NCBI GenBank assembly: GCA_037893245.1
Contig: JBAIAA010000074.1
Location: 2,232,001 to 2,296,000 of the forward strand
Direction of reading: 5' to 3'
Source: Crossaster papposus
Taxonomy: Eukaryota; Echinodermata; Asteroidea; Velatida; Solasteridae
Length of the DNA stretch: 64,000 nt
Below are positions 49,901-57,713 of the stretch, piece by piece; the first letter of the stretch is position 1, and each line of letters starts with the position of its first letter. A program made the translations under genes and the position numbers. The notes under the pieces are model-generated. The model ran no database searches. It saw nothing but the letters and a program-made list of their open reading frames with translations, and was not told where the DNA came from.

Positions 49901-52900
49901 AGGAAGACTTGGGCTTTCCAAATTACTCAAAATCTAAAAATTGACCACCCCTTCATATTTTGACTTTGGATGGCCATATCTCTGAATCACATTGTGCGAC
50001 TTTACTCTCATTTTGTGGTGACAGGTCACATGTATCCTGAGTAGCATTATGAGATGACACAGCAGCACTTACTTTACTGATCCACTGTCTGTGAGGATTT
50101 CAACCAAAATCCAGGATAACAGTTTGACGAGCAAAAACCTGGGACCAATTTCATGCCGTTGCTAAACAGTTGGCCAAAGAGTTGAGCTAACTTTAGCATA
50201 AAGTGTGCTAACCTTAAAGGTAGTATACACCATTGGTAATTGTTTGAATTATCATTAATGGGTGGATTTGGGAGGTTGTATTTTATAGCAAATATCGTTT
50301 AACTGACCTGTCCAAAGTTTTACAATCATGGATGCTACGAAAAGCAAGAGAAATGCCGTTCGTTTTCAACCGGCGTCGGGCAGTGGTTCTTATGTTGTTC
50401 TTGTTTTTTTGCGATCGCTGTCCACCAATTGTGAATGTTTTTTTTTTCAATTCAATTTTTTAGTAACAATTACTGATATCTAGCAGATATATCATTTTGC
50501 TGGATGCCTAGAATCATTATTTGCTTTCGAATAAGTAAAATATTTCTTAATAATTCGGTAGTCCAACTTTTCGATATCTGCAAATGGTGTATAATAATAA
50601 TAATAATAATTATTGGCATTTAGAACGCTTTACACAAGAGTACCAAAGCGTGTACAAAGGTCAACAATAAATAAATTCAAAACACATGAATAAAATAAAT
50701 ATGATTTCAAAAGTTTCTTGAAACTGTCAACAGATTGCGCAGTTCTGATGGCAGAAGGCAGTCCATTCCAGGCCTTAACAGCAATGATATTGAATCTTTT
50801 TTCTGCAAATACTACCTTTGTATTCTTCATGTCACAATGTGCTGACAGCAACACCATTTACTGACCTCCCTGTTCCACTGTTTGGGAGTTCTCCATCTGA
50901 TTCCTTGCTTCTTACAACACGGTGGCAGCCATGGGATCTGTATCTGATCTGCTATGCATGCTGCTATGGTTCGACTCAGCAGTGCGGACTTTCCTATAAG
51001 TTAAGGAATTAAAACTCTTATAATTTGTTATACTCACTGTATGTAGAAGAATGCGATTAACAAATTCCTGTTGCATTTGGGCAGTATTCTAGTTTTTACA
51101 AAAAAATCTACATTCTTAATTTTGATAGACCATAAATTAATTTTTCTTACAGGGGAAAGTTCACTTTTGTACTTACCAGTCAAAGACACTTGAAAAAGCT
51201 CTTAGGAAATGAGGAATAAATCTGTCCAAAACCAAAATATTGGTCTCCATTGCATATGTGTTATTCCAGGTTTTAAAATGATCCCATTACTGCAAGTACT
51301 AAATGGTTAATAATGGGAAATTGTTGCAAAGTGCCTTGCTCACGAACACAAAGGGGCGAGGCCTTACCTAGAGGCTCATCCGAGGTAGCTGCAGTGTCTT
51401 TCGGTAACTTCTCAACCAGAAACATCAGCACCCGTCTAATGTCTGCCTCGTTGGAGTAGAGAAATGTCTGGTACCCCATCTCGCCCTTGTAGCCCAGGGA
51501 CTAAAGAAAGTATGATGTATAAATCTTTCTTTTACCAAAGTTTCAGAATGTTTTCTCAGGAAATAAAGCTAAAGACATCAAAAGAGGGAAATTGTCACAA
51601 AATTTAACATGCTCTACATAATCAGTTGTTGTGTTGCCATTTAACCAACTATTCAAGTCAATTCTCATCATCAGACGTACATAGTATCTACAAGCTGAAA
51701 CTAAGAACAATATGCAAAATACAATGCCATATTCTTTTGCTTAGAACTGAACAATTTAAGAACGTTAACCCTCCAAGATATTTTAGCTAGAAACTAGCAC
51801 AACCCTGCCCAACGCAGCAAGATCCATTAGGTCAGAAATCTTAAGGTCAAACTGCCTCAGAGTTCCTGGTCATCCAACACTTTTTTTTTTCTTCCCTGAT
51901 GTACTGTGCTGCGTCTGTCAGAGTTAGGGTTAAACCATCCTGAGCCATGCAGCGCTTTTACGAGCTATATACTAATAGCGCTCAAACCCCTGCGGACATT
52001 CGGCAAGATCCGTGGTTATTAGTGCAAAGTTTCATGCGCCCAATCAGAGCATCCGTTACAAACAGACCAAGGCCGTTTTCCAAACCCCTGGCTTTGGCTC
52101 CGTCTGCGGCTACAGCCTATTGCTAAACTGTATGAATGAAGCCCGAGACGAAGACAAAGCTGGGGTTCGGAAAACAGCCAAAGGCATGCGAACCAACTTC
52201 TTCCGCAACACGCATTTCTATTGGTCCATTCGCTTGGACATCTGAGGTGTTCTCTTAAATGTTCATCCTCCAAAGTAAAAATTAAAATTAATCGGAAAAA
52301 TTGTCAAAATTAACGAACAGAACGTGAAATAAAGCTTTGCTATTATATATTATACAGAATAAAAAACATAAAAGACTGAAAAGCTACGTAAACGCCAATA
52401 AAATTAGGTGTAGTAGTAGAAATTGTCATGTTACCAGGGGTGGACGTTCATATCATGTATTGGCCAACTTGTTTAATGATTGCTGCGAATGTCCGCAGGG
52501 TTTGAGGGCGACAATTCAAGAGCCCGTTAAACTCTGCGTGGCTCAGGATGGGGTTAATCAATAAGTCTACCAACCACCAGGGCGTTGGCCAGGTCGGTTC
52601 CCATGCGGAATCGGGCTGACATGCCTGGAGGTAGGCCATGGGGAAGGCTGGTGGAGTCGTCAATGATCTTGAGGCATCGGACCGTGGCCTCGATGACAAG
52701 CTCTGTTGAGAACTGTCGCAAGCTGACGACATCTTCCTCAATGTCACTGCACAAAAAGGATGAAGTGTTTAAAGTATACGTTTGGTAATTACTCCAAAAG
52801 TTTATGGCAATAGAAACTTACTTGGTAAGAAGTACAGCAGCTTTGGATAGTATAATGCATTTTTAGAAACTTTTCACTTCGAAGTACTGCGGCTATGGAA

Positions 52901-54425
52901 AAAGATATCACTTTTTATTCCCAAAAATTTGAATCTGAGAAGCGTTACTGCATTGACGTTTCTCAGAGTGTGTATTCCAATGCAGATTATTCTTCCGGAG
53001 TGGACAAAACCGCTCCAAAATTTCGGCAATATCTCAAAATCGCTACCACCTTTTGAAATGAAATTTTTACAGGTTAGTTTTATGGTATATATCTATAACA
53101 AAATAGGATTGAAACAAACAGTGGTTTCCAATTACCAAACGTATACGATCCCTTTAACCCTAACTCCTTACACAACAAAGGAAGTTGGAGGATTTTGAAG
53201 GAATTGTATTGTTCAATAACAATGGTGAGGGAGTTAGGGTTAAACAGTTTTAAACTGGTTGTTCCGCCTTTTCATTCTTAAGCTGGCACAATGTATAATA
53301 TATTGCACACATATTTAAATAGGGCTGCACCAAATAAGATATTGAATTTCCCCCCATTCTGCAACTAGCGAACATTTTCTTCATCATAGGTGATGCGATC
53401 AAGCAAAATCAGTCGGAACTCGGCAATTCTTGTTTTGAGATCGGGCCAAAATATGTTCGTAGAGGTGGAAAAATCAAAATTTACTTTTTTACAAAAACAG
53501 AAGGGGAAAATATTTTTCTTTTACATGAAAACACTCTTTAGTTTTAACCAAATTCAGACGGGAAGTGATACAAAAACATGATTTTCTCAGTTTCTTTATT
53601 TTTTACGTGCTGGTGTTGTAATTTTTTAACCAAAGGTCGTCTTCACATGGGGTTTTCACTGAAATGGAGCCTAAAGTACGCTACAAAAGAATATGTAAAA
53701 ATCCCAAAAATGACCAATGCCTACTTCAGACTGATTTTGCTTGATCACATCACATATTTGCTGGATTTGATTTTGAGGATCAAATTATTTTGTACTTTGC
53801 ATTAATAGTCAGATTTAACCAGTGTAAAACTTTGCGCCGCTTCTTCTCTCCATATAAATGTTACTGTTAGTGACATCACACACTTCTTTACCAAATATTG
53901 CCGCTTGGCTAGGGCGGCTACTAGACCGAGTTACTGGCCTCTAGTTATCGCTTTTTTAACATTTGGGCATTATCTTGCGCTAGTACTAGTAGCGCAAGAT
54001 AATGCCCAAATGTTAAAAAAGCGATAACTAGAGGCCAGTAACTCGGTCTACTTACTCATTTGAAAGTAAATAATGATCCTAGGCATCCAGCAAAATAATT
54101 GTGCTAGATATCCTCTAATTATTCCAAAAAAAATTATTAAAATAAAAAAAAATTGCGATCGCTGTCCGGCCGAGCCGAGGCCCGGAATTATTTTAAACCA
54201 AACTTTGACCCGAGGCGGGTTCAGGCAGATTGTACCGGGAAGCACACCAACGCATTTCCAGCCTTGCTTTGAATCTGGGGAAAACATTTACATTGTGTGT
54301 ATACTATTACTATACGTCCTCCGGCGCGAGCTGGTTAAAAACATTTTTCCCTTGATCAACTTCTTATTATCTTACCAGCCGATTTGGCGGAAGGTGTGGA
54401 TAATTATGTTATCAACCTCTTCCAT
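37979..54425 (-). CDS. CCDC22: CCDC22, CCC/Commander complex subunit
   Basis: Fifteen coding exons, 643 aa (human about 627), all in phase: 54425-54376 (ATG, MEEVDNIIIHTFRQIG), 52746-52575, 51500-51368, 50993-50866, 49250-49166, 47856-47471, 45486-45301, 44599-44480, 43374-43258, 42411-42310, 41117-41010, 40341-40246, 39548-39489, 38460-38386, 38092-37979 (TAA). N-terminal calponin-homology-like domain (LRQFSTELVIEATVRCLKII, MSARFRMGTDLANALV, LGYKGEMGYQTFLYSNEADI), IPWLPPCC in exon 4, the KGSRFTH motif ending exon 6, then about 320 residues of coiled coil (RRILEIVANIKKQKHEIQK, SGKLDRTFTVTDELIF). In the known complex it pairs with CCDC93, binds COMMD proteins and directs endosomal recycling through Retriever/WASH. 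The donor after exon 8 is GC, not GT. Introns are full of MITEs. A partial copy of exon 1 lies at 60677-60712. Confidence 0.95.
38133..38277. mobile_element. TGTGACC-ended MITE, small near-palindromic form
   Basis: 145 bp: TGTGACCCAGCACGAG mirrored by 'cttgtgctgggtcaca'; the middle 'atttcatcatttaaagct' is inverted onto itself. CCDC22 last intron. Confidence 0.75.
38950..39215 (+). repeat. tRNA-derived SINE, copy 2 (family A)
   Basis: A-box-like 'ggcgcagtgg' (38962-38971), B-box-like 'gggttcgattcc' (39003-39014) and the shared SINE body to 'tttgattaccgaatatataaa'. Inserted in a CCDC22 intron. Confidence 0.8.
39227..39469. mobile_element. TTAACCAGTTCGCG MITE (piggyBac-like ends)
   Basis: TTAACCAGTTCGCGCCGGAG ... 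GCGTGAACTGGTTAA. TTAA at both ends followed by CC/GG is the piggyBac pattern. Confidence 0.75.
39645..40004. mobile_element. TTAA-type MITE, family 2, copy 1
   Basis: TTAAAGGGATCGTATACGTT mirrored by AACGTATACGATCCCTTTAA (19-bp terminal repeats plus TTAA). Shares the TTAAAGG start with family 1 but not its body. Confidence 0.82.
41222..41765. mobile_element. MITE with about 75-bp inverted ends
   Basis: 'aactatacatttttggaaac' ... 'aaccaatgtttacatttg' (41226-41292) is inverted at 41688-41758, with a non-coding core bearing 'gatgacgtcatcatgatg'. CCDC22 intron. Confidence 0.75.
41950..42300 (+). repeat. tRNA-derived SINE, family B
   Basis: The head folds like a class II (Leu-like) tRNA: A box 'ggccgagtgg' (41965-41974) and B box 'ggttcgagtcc' (42022-42032), with a long variable region. 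The tail ends 'gtgaaaagcgctatataaat', typical of LINE-derived SINE tails. CCDC22 intron, sense opposite to the gene. Confidence 0.78.
42470..42705. mobile_element. TTAACCAGTTCGCG MITE, diverged copy
   Basis: Shares the internal segments ('ggcgggttcagg', 'acgtcatccg') and degenerate ends ('cagtttgcgacgggattatt', 'gacgtaaactgtttaa'). Confidence 0.55.
42722..42949. mobile_element. TTAACCAGTTCGCG MITE, good copy
   Basis: TTAACCAGTTCGCGCCGGGA ... TCCGGCGCGAACTGGTTAA, TTAA on both sides. It lies 20 bp from the preceding diverged copy. Confidence 0.78.
43589..43998. mobile_element. TGTGACC-ended MITE, subfamily 'ggctctacaaaaagg', copy 2
   Basis: TGTGACCGGCTCTACAAAAA mirrored by TTTTTGTAGAGCCGGTCACA. 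The body matches 30214-30650 inverted. Confidence 0.85.
44995..45232. mobile_element. TTAACCAGTTCGCG MITE, right end damaged
   Basis: Starts TTAACCAGTTCGCGCCGGAT and ends 'cccggcgcgaacagtcaac'; the last TGGTTAA is mutated. Confidence 0.72.
45558..45981. mobile_element. TGTGACC-ended MITE, subfamily 'tcatcacaaaatgag'
   Basis: TGTGACCTGTCATCACAAAA mirrored by TTTTGTGATGACAGGTCACA. It shares the TA at 45982-45983 with the next element. Confidence 0.82.
45984..46432. mobile_element. TGTGACT-ended MITE, subfamily 'cgctctatttgc'
   Basis: TGTGACTCGCTCTATTTGCA against the inverted right end TGTTACCCACTCTGCAAAAA. It directly follows 45558-45981. Confidence 0.68.
46695..46936. mobile_element. MITE with GGGGCCAATTTCATAGAG ends
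   Basis: GGGGCCAATTTCATAGAGCT mirrored by AGCTCTATGAAATTGGCCCC, then GCTAAG / CTTAGC. Fragments of the same family appear at 1690-1858, about 44090-44355 and about 50147-50215. Confidence 0.78.
48068..48499. mobile_element. TGTGACC-ended MITE, subfamily 'ttccaacgaaac'
   Basis: TGTGACCTGTTCCAACGAAA mirrored by TTTCGTTGGAACAGGTCACA. It abuts the next element across TA 48500-48501. Confidence 0.85.
48502..48923. mobile_element. TGTGACC-ended MITE, subfamily 'caccacgaaatg', copy 2
   Basis: TGTGACCTGGCACCACGAAA mirrored by 'ttttgtggtgccaggtcaca'. Same body as 34626-35049. Confidence 0.85.
49393..50030. mobile_element. TGTGACC-ended MITE, subfamily 'tcaccacaaaatgag'
   Basis: TGTGACCTGTCACCACAAAA mirrored by TTTTGTGGTGACAGGTCACA; about 640 bp, so longer than its relatives and perhaps carrying another insertion. 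Confidence 0.8.
50214..50593. mobile_element. TTAA-type MITE, family 1, copy 5 (inverted)
   Basis: Starts TTAAAGGTAGTATACACCAT in the opposite orientation to copies 1-4 and ends 'tgcaaatggtgtata', where the LINE tail begins. Confidence 0.75.
50594..50860 (-). pseudogene. LINE ORF2 C-terminus, 5'-truncated
   Basis: The minus-strand frame reads FAEKRFNIIAVKAWNGLPSA then SFKKLLKSYLF and a stop, with an (ATT/AAT)n tail at 50594-50610. It reaches to within about 10 bp of the CCDC22 exon 4 donor (50865). Confidence 0.75.
52065..52225. repeat. short GC-rich inverted repeat
   Basis: 'ggccgttttccaaacccctggctttgg' pairs imperfectly with 'agctggggttcggaaaacagcc'. Related to 22365-22560. Confidence 0.45.
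52769..53157. mobile_element. TTAA-type MITE, family 2, copy 2 (7-bp left deletion)
   Basis: The right end AACGTATACGATCCCTTTAA is intact; the left end is TTAAAGTATACGTTTGG. It ends 22 bp from the CCDC22 exon 2 acceptor. Confidence 0.8.
53154..53244. mobile_element. 91-bp TTAACCCTAACTCC inverted-repeat element
   Basis: TTAACCCTAACTCC mirrored by GGAGTTAGGGTTAA. It shares TTAA (53154-53157) with the previous element. Confidence 0.6.
53922..54050. repeat. 129-bp near-perfect palindrome
   Basis: The left arm from TAGACCGAGTTACTGGCCTC and the right arm ending GAGGCCAGTAACTCGGTCTA are complementary over about 61 bp with no mismatch seen, with a loop of about 7 bp at 53983-53989. CCDC22 intron 1. 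Confidence 0.85.
54051..54148. mobile_element. TTAA-type MITE, family 1, internal fragment
   Basis: 'cttactcatttgaaagtaaa' through 'ctagatatcc' matches the middle of the family; neither end is present. It starts exactly at the palindrome edge. Confidence 0.7.
54161..54345. mobile_element. TTAACCAGTTCGCG MITE, left end missing
   Basis: Same body as the family, right end 'ccggcgcgagctggttaa'. The matching element in the duplicate copy is 60418-60645. Confidence 0.65.
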
Positions 54426-54975
54426 CTCATTGGATATTCGTTAACGTTAATTAGGCAATTAACTTAAGAACAAAAATGTTACACCGAAAAACCGTACGTC
54501 CGGAGAAGCCTGCTGCTGCTGGTCTAGTCTCCAGACGTAGACGTCACGGGGGCGGTGCCTGACTGCGGTTTCCCAAATTTCGATATCATTTCCAGTGTGG
54601 TTATTAAAATTATGGGAATGCAAGTTACTGAGTCTCCCGAGTCCCACTATTTTATAAATTTGTTATCCTCCTTCCTCCATGGAATACCTAAACACAATGG
54701 GGACAATGTGAGTCCAAATGTCTCAACTGGGTATATTTCTATATATTAGGGACGTCATACTTCACGCGAATTTCATTGAAGTTTCATTGAGCTGGCGGCG
54801 CGCGCTTCGCAGTTAAGTTCGCGTAAATGAACCGGCATATAGGCCGTGTCCGAAACAAGTATATAGAGCTAGCTACGCCTATGTCTACATGTACACATGT
54901 ACATGTAGTATGTACATGAATTAGGCGCTAAGGCAAATGGAATTCTGATGCGGCCGGAGACTAGACTACGGCGGC
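54161..54975. repeat. direct duplication, left copy (includes CCDC22 exon 1 and upstream region)
   Basis: Matches 60417-61135 and then 63938-63980: the MITE end, 'aaacatttttcccttgatcaa', exon 1, 'aaccgtacgtccgg', 'ccgtgtccgaaacaagt' and 'ggcaaatggaattc' occur in order in both. It lacks the 2.8-kb insertion found in the right copy. Confidence 0.85.
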
Positions 54976-55057
54976 TAGTTATGTTACGCAATGTTTGTTT
55001 ACAGCCGGTCAAAATTATTAAATCTACGGTGGCCGATCTCCGCCAAGAACCAATGTT

Positions 55058-55535
55058 TTTCATTACGGCGTTATAACACCCTAAAACGGCGTTATAACGC
55101 CCTTATAAATAGCATGCCGTAAAATTGATGAACACAGAATAAAAGAGAGCAGACACAAACAATTAAACCGGGCGTTTATACGTCGTAAATTTAGGGCGTT
55201 ATAACGCCGTATTAGGGCGTTTAACGCCGTATTAGGACGTTATTATGGCGTTATAACGCCGTAAATTTAAGGCGTTATAACGCCGTAAATTTAAGGCGTT
55301 ATAACGCCGTGTTAGGGCATTATAACGCCGTATTAGGGCGTTATTAGGGCGTTTTAACGCCGTATTTAATAGGGCCTTATAATGCCGTATAACCGGGCGT
55401 TTTAACGCCGTAAATGTAGGGCGTTATAACGCCGTATTAGGGCGTTATAACACCGTACTAGGACGTTGTTAAGGCGTTACAACACCGTAAATTTTGGGCG
55501 TTATAACGCCGTATTAGGGCGTTATAACGCCATAA
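55058..55535. repeat. palindromic minisatellite, GGCGTTATAACGCC unit
   Basis: About twenty copies of a 20-23 bp unit, each holding the palindrome GGCGTTATAACGCC followed by GTATTA or GTAAATTTA. TCTACGGTG occurs on both sides (near 55025 and 55545), perhaps a target duplication. No ORF. Confidence 0.8.
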
Positions 55536-55979
55536 TTAAAATTGATCTACGGTGTACGTTAGAGGACGCCCGCATCGGCGGTCCGCTCGCTGCATATACT
55601 GCGAGCGTATAGGACGTCTCGCAACTAGACTGGATGAACATCTGCTGCACTAAAGTAGCAGTGCTTCCGGGTACGGTGCGCATCAGGTCTTTGGAGACAC
55701 AACCAAGTTTGGACTCGAGCAAGTAAGTCCAGTTGGCGTACAGTACCGTACTGAACAGTAAAACATTTTATATACAATGTAGGCCTTTATTAATTATATC
55801 ATAGAGAACATTGACCCGTATTCACTGCGGAATTCGAGGGAGGGGGGGGAGGGTCGTTTACGTTGATTCGGGCCAATCGCACATTATTACATTTTGAACC
55901 CGGAAACACCACTGAGCAGCTATAAACTTGATCCAGCCATGGAGGTAGCTACCTCCATGATCCAGCGTCTATGATTTGT

Positions 55980-56050
55980 TTAGCGTGCCGTAATGGGGGT
56001 GGTGGGGGGGGGGGGGGGGTGGTTCCTTTGGGGGGGGGGGGGGGGGGCTA
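55980..56050 (+). repeat. G-rich homopolymer tract
   Basis: Three runs of about 8 to 20 G, capable of forming a G-quadruplex. Similar poly-G lies at 38767-38787. Confidence 0.6.
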
Positions 56051-56184
56051 CAGTTTTACGGAGAATGCGTTACAGTTTGATGCAAGGTTAGGATATGAAA
56101 CTATAAGTGCGTATTTTAAAATCACAAAACCGGCTGGACCACATAGTAATAGAAATGAACGATCTTTGTCCCCTGGCCCTTACC

Positions 56185-57470
56185 TATGGTGGCCCTGAAG
56201 GGACTATGCAGATCGTAAATATTGACGTCATTATTCACTACAAATTTCACAATTTTCCTCAAAGTCCTGAATATTGACGTCAATATTGACGTCGATATTC
56301 GCGTCAAATTTCACGACTTTCCCCGAAAGTCGCGATTATTTACGTCAATATTCGCGACAATTTTCACTTTCCCCAAAAGTCGCGAATATTGACGTCAAAT
56401 TAGACGTCAATGTTGACGTCAAAGTCGCAAATATTTTGACGCAAATTTTTGTCAAGCAAGCTAGGTTTTGGCTAGTCTTGCTCCAAGACCAAGTTTTTCT
56501 TTTGTCCGGAGCGCGCCGTCCGTCTATGCAGTTCATCGATCATCCATACTCCAAAAACGGGCTTATTGAGGGCGCCCTTGATTGTTACGAGAGATCAGTG
56601 GATTTGTTTTAAAGGTATAGGTAGGATACACCATTATTAATTGCTTGAATTATCATGAATGGGTGGATTTGGGGGGTTGTATTTTATAGTAAATCTCGTT
56701 TAACTGACAGGGCAGTTGAATGTTCTTATGTTATTAATCGTGTTTTTTATAAATTATATTTTTCGGAATAATTATAGGATATCTAGCGCGATCATTTTGC
56801 TGGATGCCTAGAATCATAGTTTACCTTCAAAGAAGTAAGATATTTCTTAATAATTTGGTAGTAAATATTTTGATATCTGCAAATTGTGTATCCACCTTTA
56901 AGTTCAGTTCACGAGATTTGTTTCTGAACTTGAAACAAATCCACTGATCTCTCGTGACATTCGAGGGCGCCCTCAATAAACCCGTTTTCGGAGTACATGT
57001 ATTGATGAACTGCATAGACGGACGGCGCGTCCCGGACAAAATAATGAAAAACTCGGTCTTGGAGCAAGACTAGCCAAAACCTAGCTTGCTGGAACAAAAT
57101 TCGTGAAATTTGACGTCAAATTTGACGACAATATTCGCGACTTTAGGGGCAATTCGTGAAATTTGACGTCAATATTGCCGTCAATATTCACGACTTGGGG
57201 GAAGAGTCGTGAAATTTGTCGTCAATATTCGCGACTTGGGGGGCAAGTCCTGAATTTTGTCGCGAATATTGACGTCAATATTCACGACTTTCGGAGAAAG
57301 TCGTAAAATTTGACGCGAATATCGACGTCAAATTTGACGTCAATATTCGCGACTTTTGGGGAAAGTCAATATTTACATCAATATTCGCGACTTGGAGGAA
57401 AGTCGTAAAATTTGTCGTGAATATTGACATCAATATTCACGATCTGCGTAGTCCCTTCAGGGCCACCATA
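56185..57470. mobile_element. foldback element with GACGTC/TCGCGA repeats
   Basis: Ends TATGGTGGCCCTGAAGGGAC and its inverse GTCCCTTCAGGGCCACCATA. The two arms (56185-56608 and 56905-57470) are inverted copies. The outer parts are made of short GACGTCAATATT and TTCGCGACTTT words; the inner parts hold a unique stretch ('ggtctagtcttgctcc'-like, 'cgtccgtctatgcagttcat'). A family 1 MITE sits at the centre. No ORF and no clear target duplication. Confidence 0.78.
56609..56901. mobile_element. TTAA-type MITE, family 1, copy 6, inside the foldback element
   Basis: Starts TTAAAGGTATAGGTAGGATA and ends 'gtgtatccacctttaa', TTAA on both sides, inverted orientation. Confidence 0.75.
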
Positions 57471-57713
57471 TGAAACGCTACACAACATAGGGGTGGGTTG
57501 TGTCAAATTTTACTAAATTTCTGTGTAAAACGTTTACCCAACAACGACGTCAAATCACGTATCCTAATTTTGTTGTGTCAAAATACCCAATAAATGACTA
57601 CCCTTTTGACACTGTTGATTCAATGTTACATTGACAATGCAGAACATGGACAACGACCCTCTCCCTATCCCAGTTTCTGGGTTTTATCTCTTTGCTTGAC
57701 AACAGAATCAAAG

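Noticed and set aside
51200..51260. An extra CCDC22 exon ending at a GTAAGTAC donor (RFIPHFLRAFSSVFDW)
   Set aside because: Its phase does not fit; the exon at 50993-50866 closes the frame and carries the conserved IPWLPP segment.
55522..55722. 66-aa minus-strand open frame as a gene
   Set aside because: No recognisable domain, next to a repeat array, no splice or start evidence.
57594..57713. Upstream ATG extending COMT by 40 residues
   Set aside because: The extension lacks the hydrophobic anchor of membrane COMT and is not family-like; the ATG at 57714 fits the soluble form.
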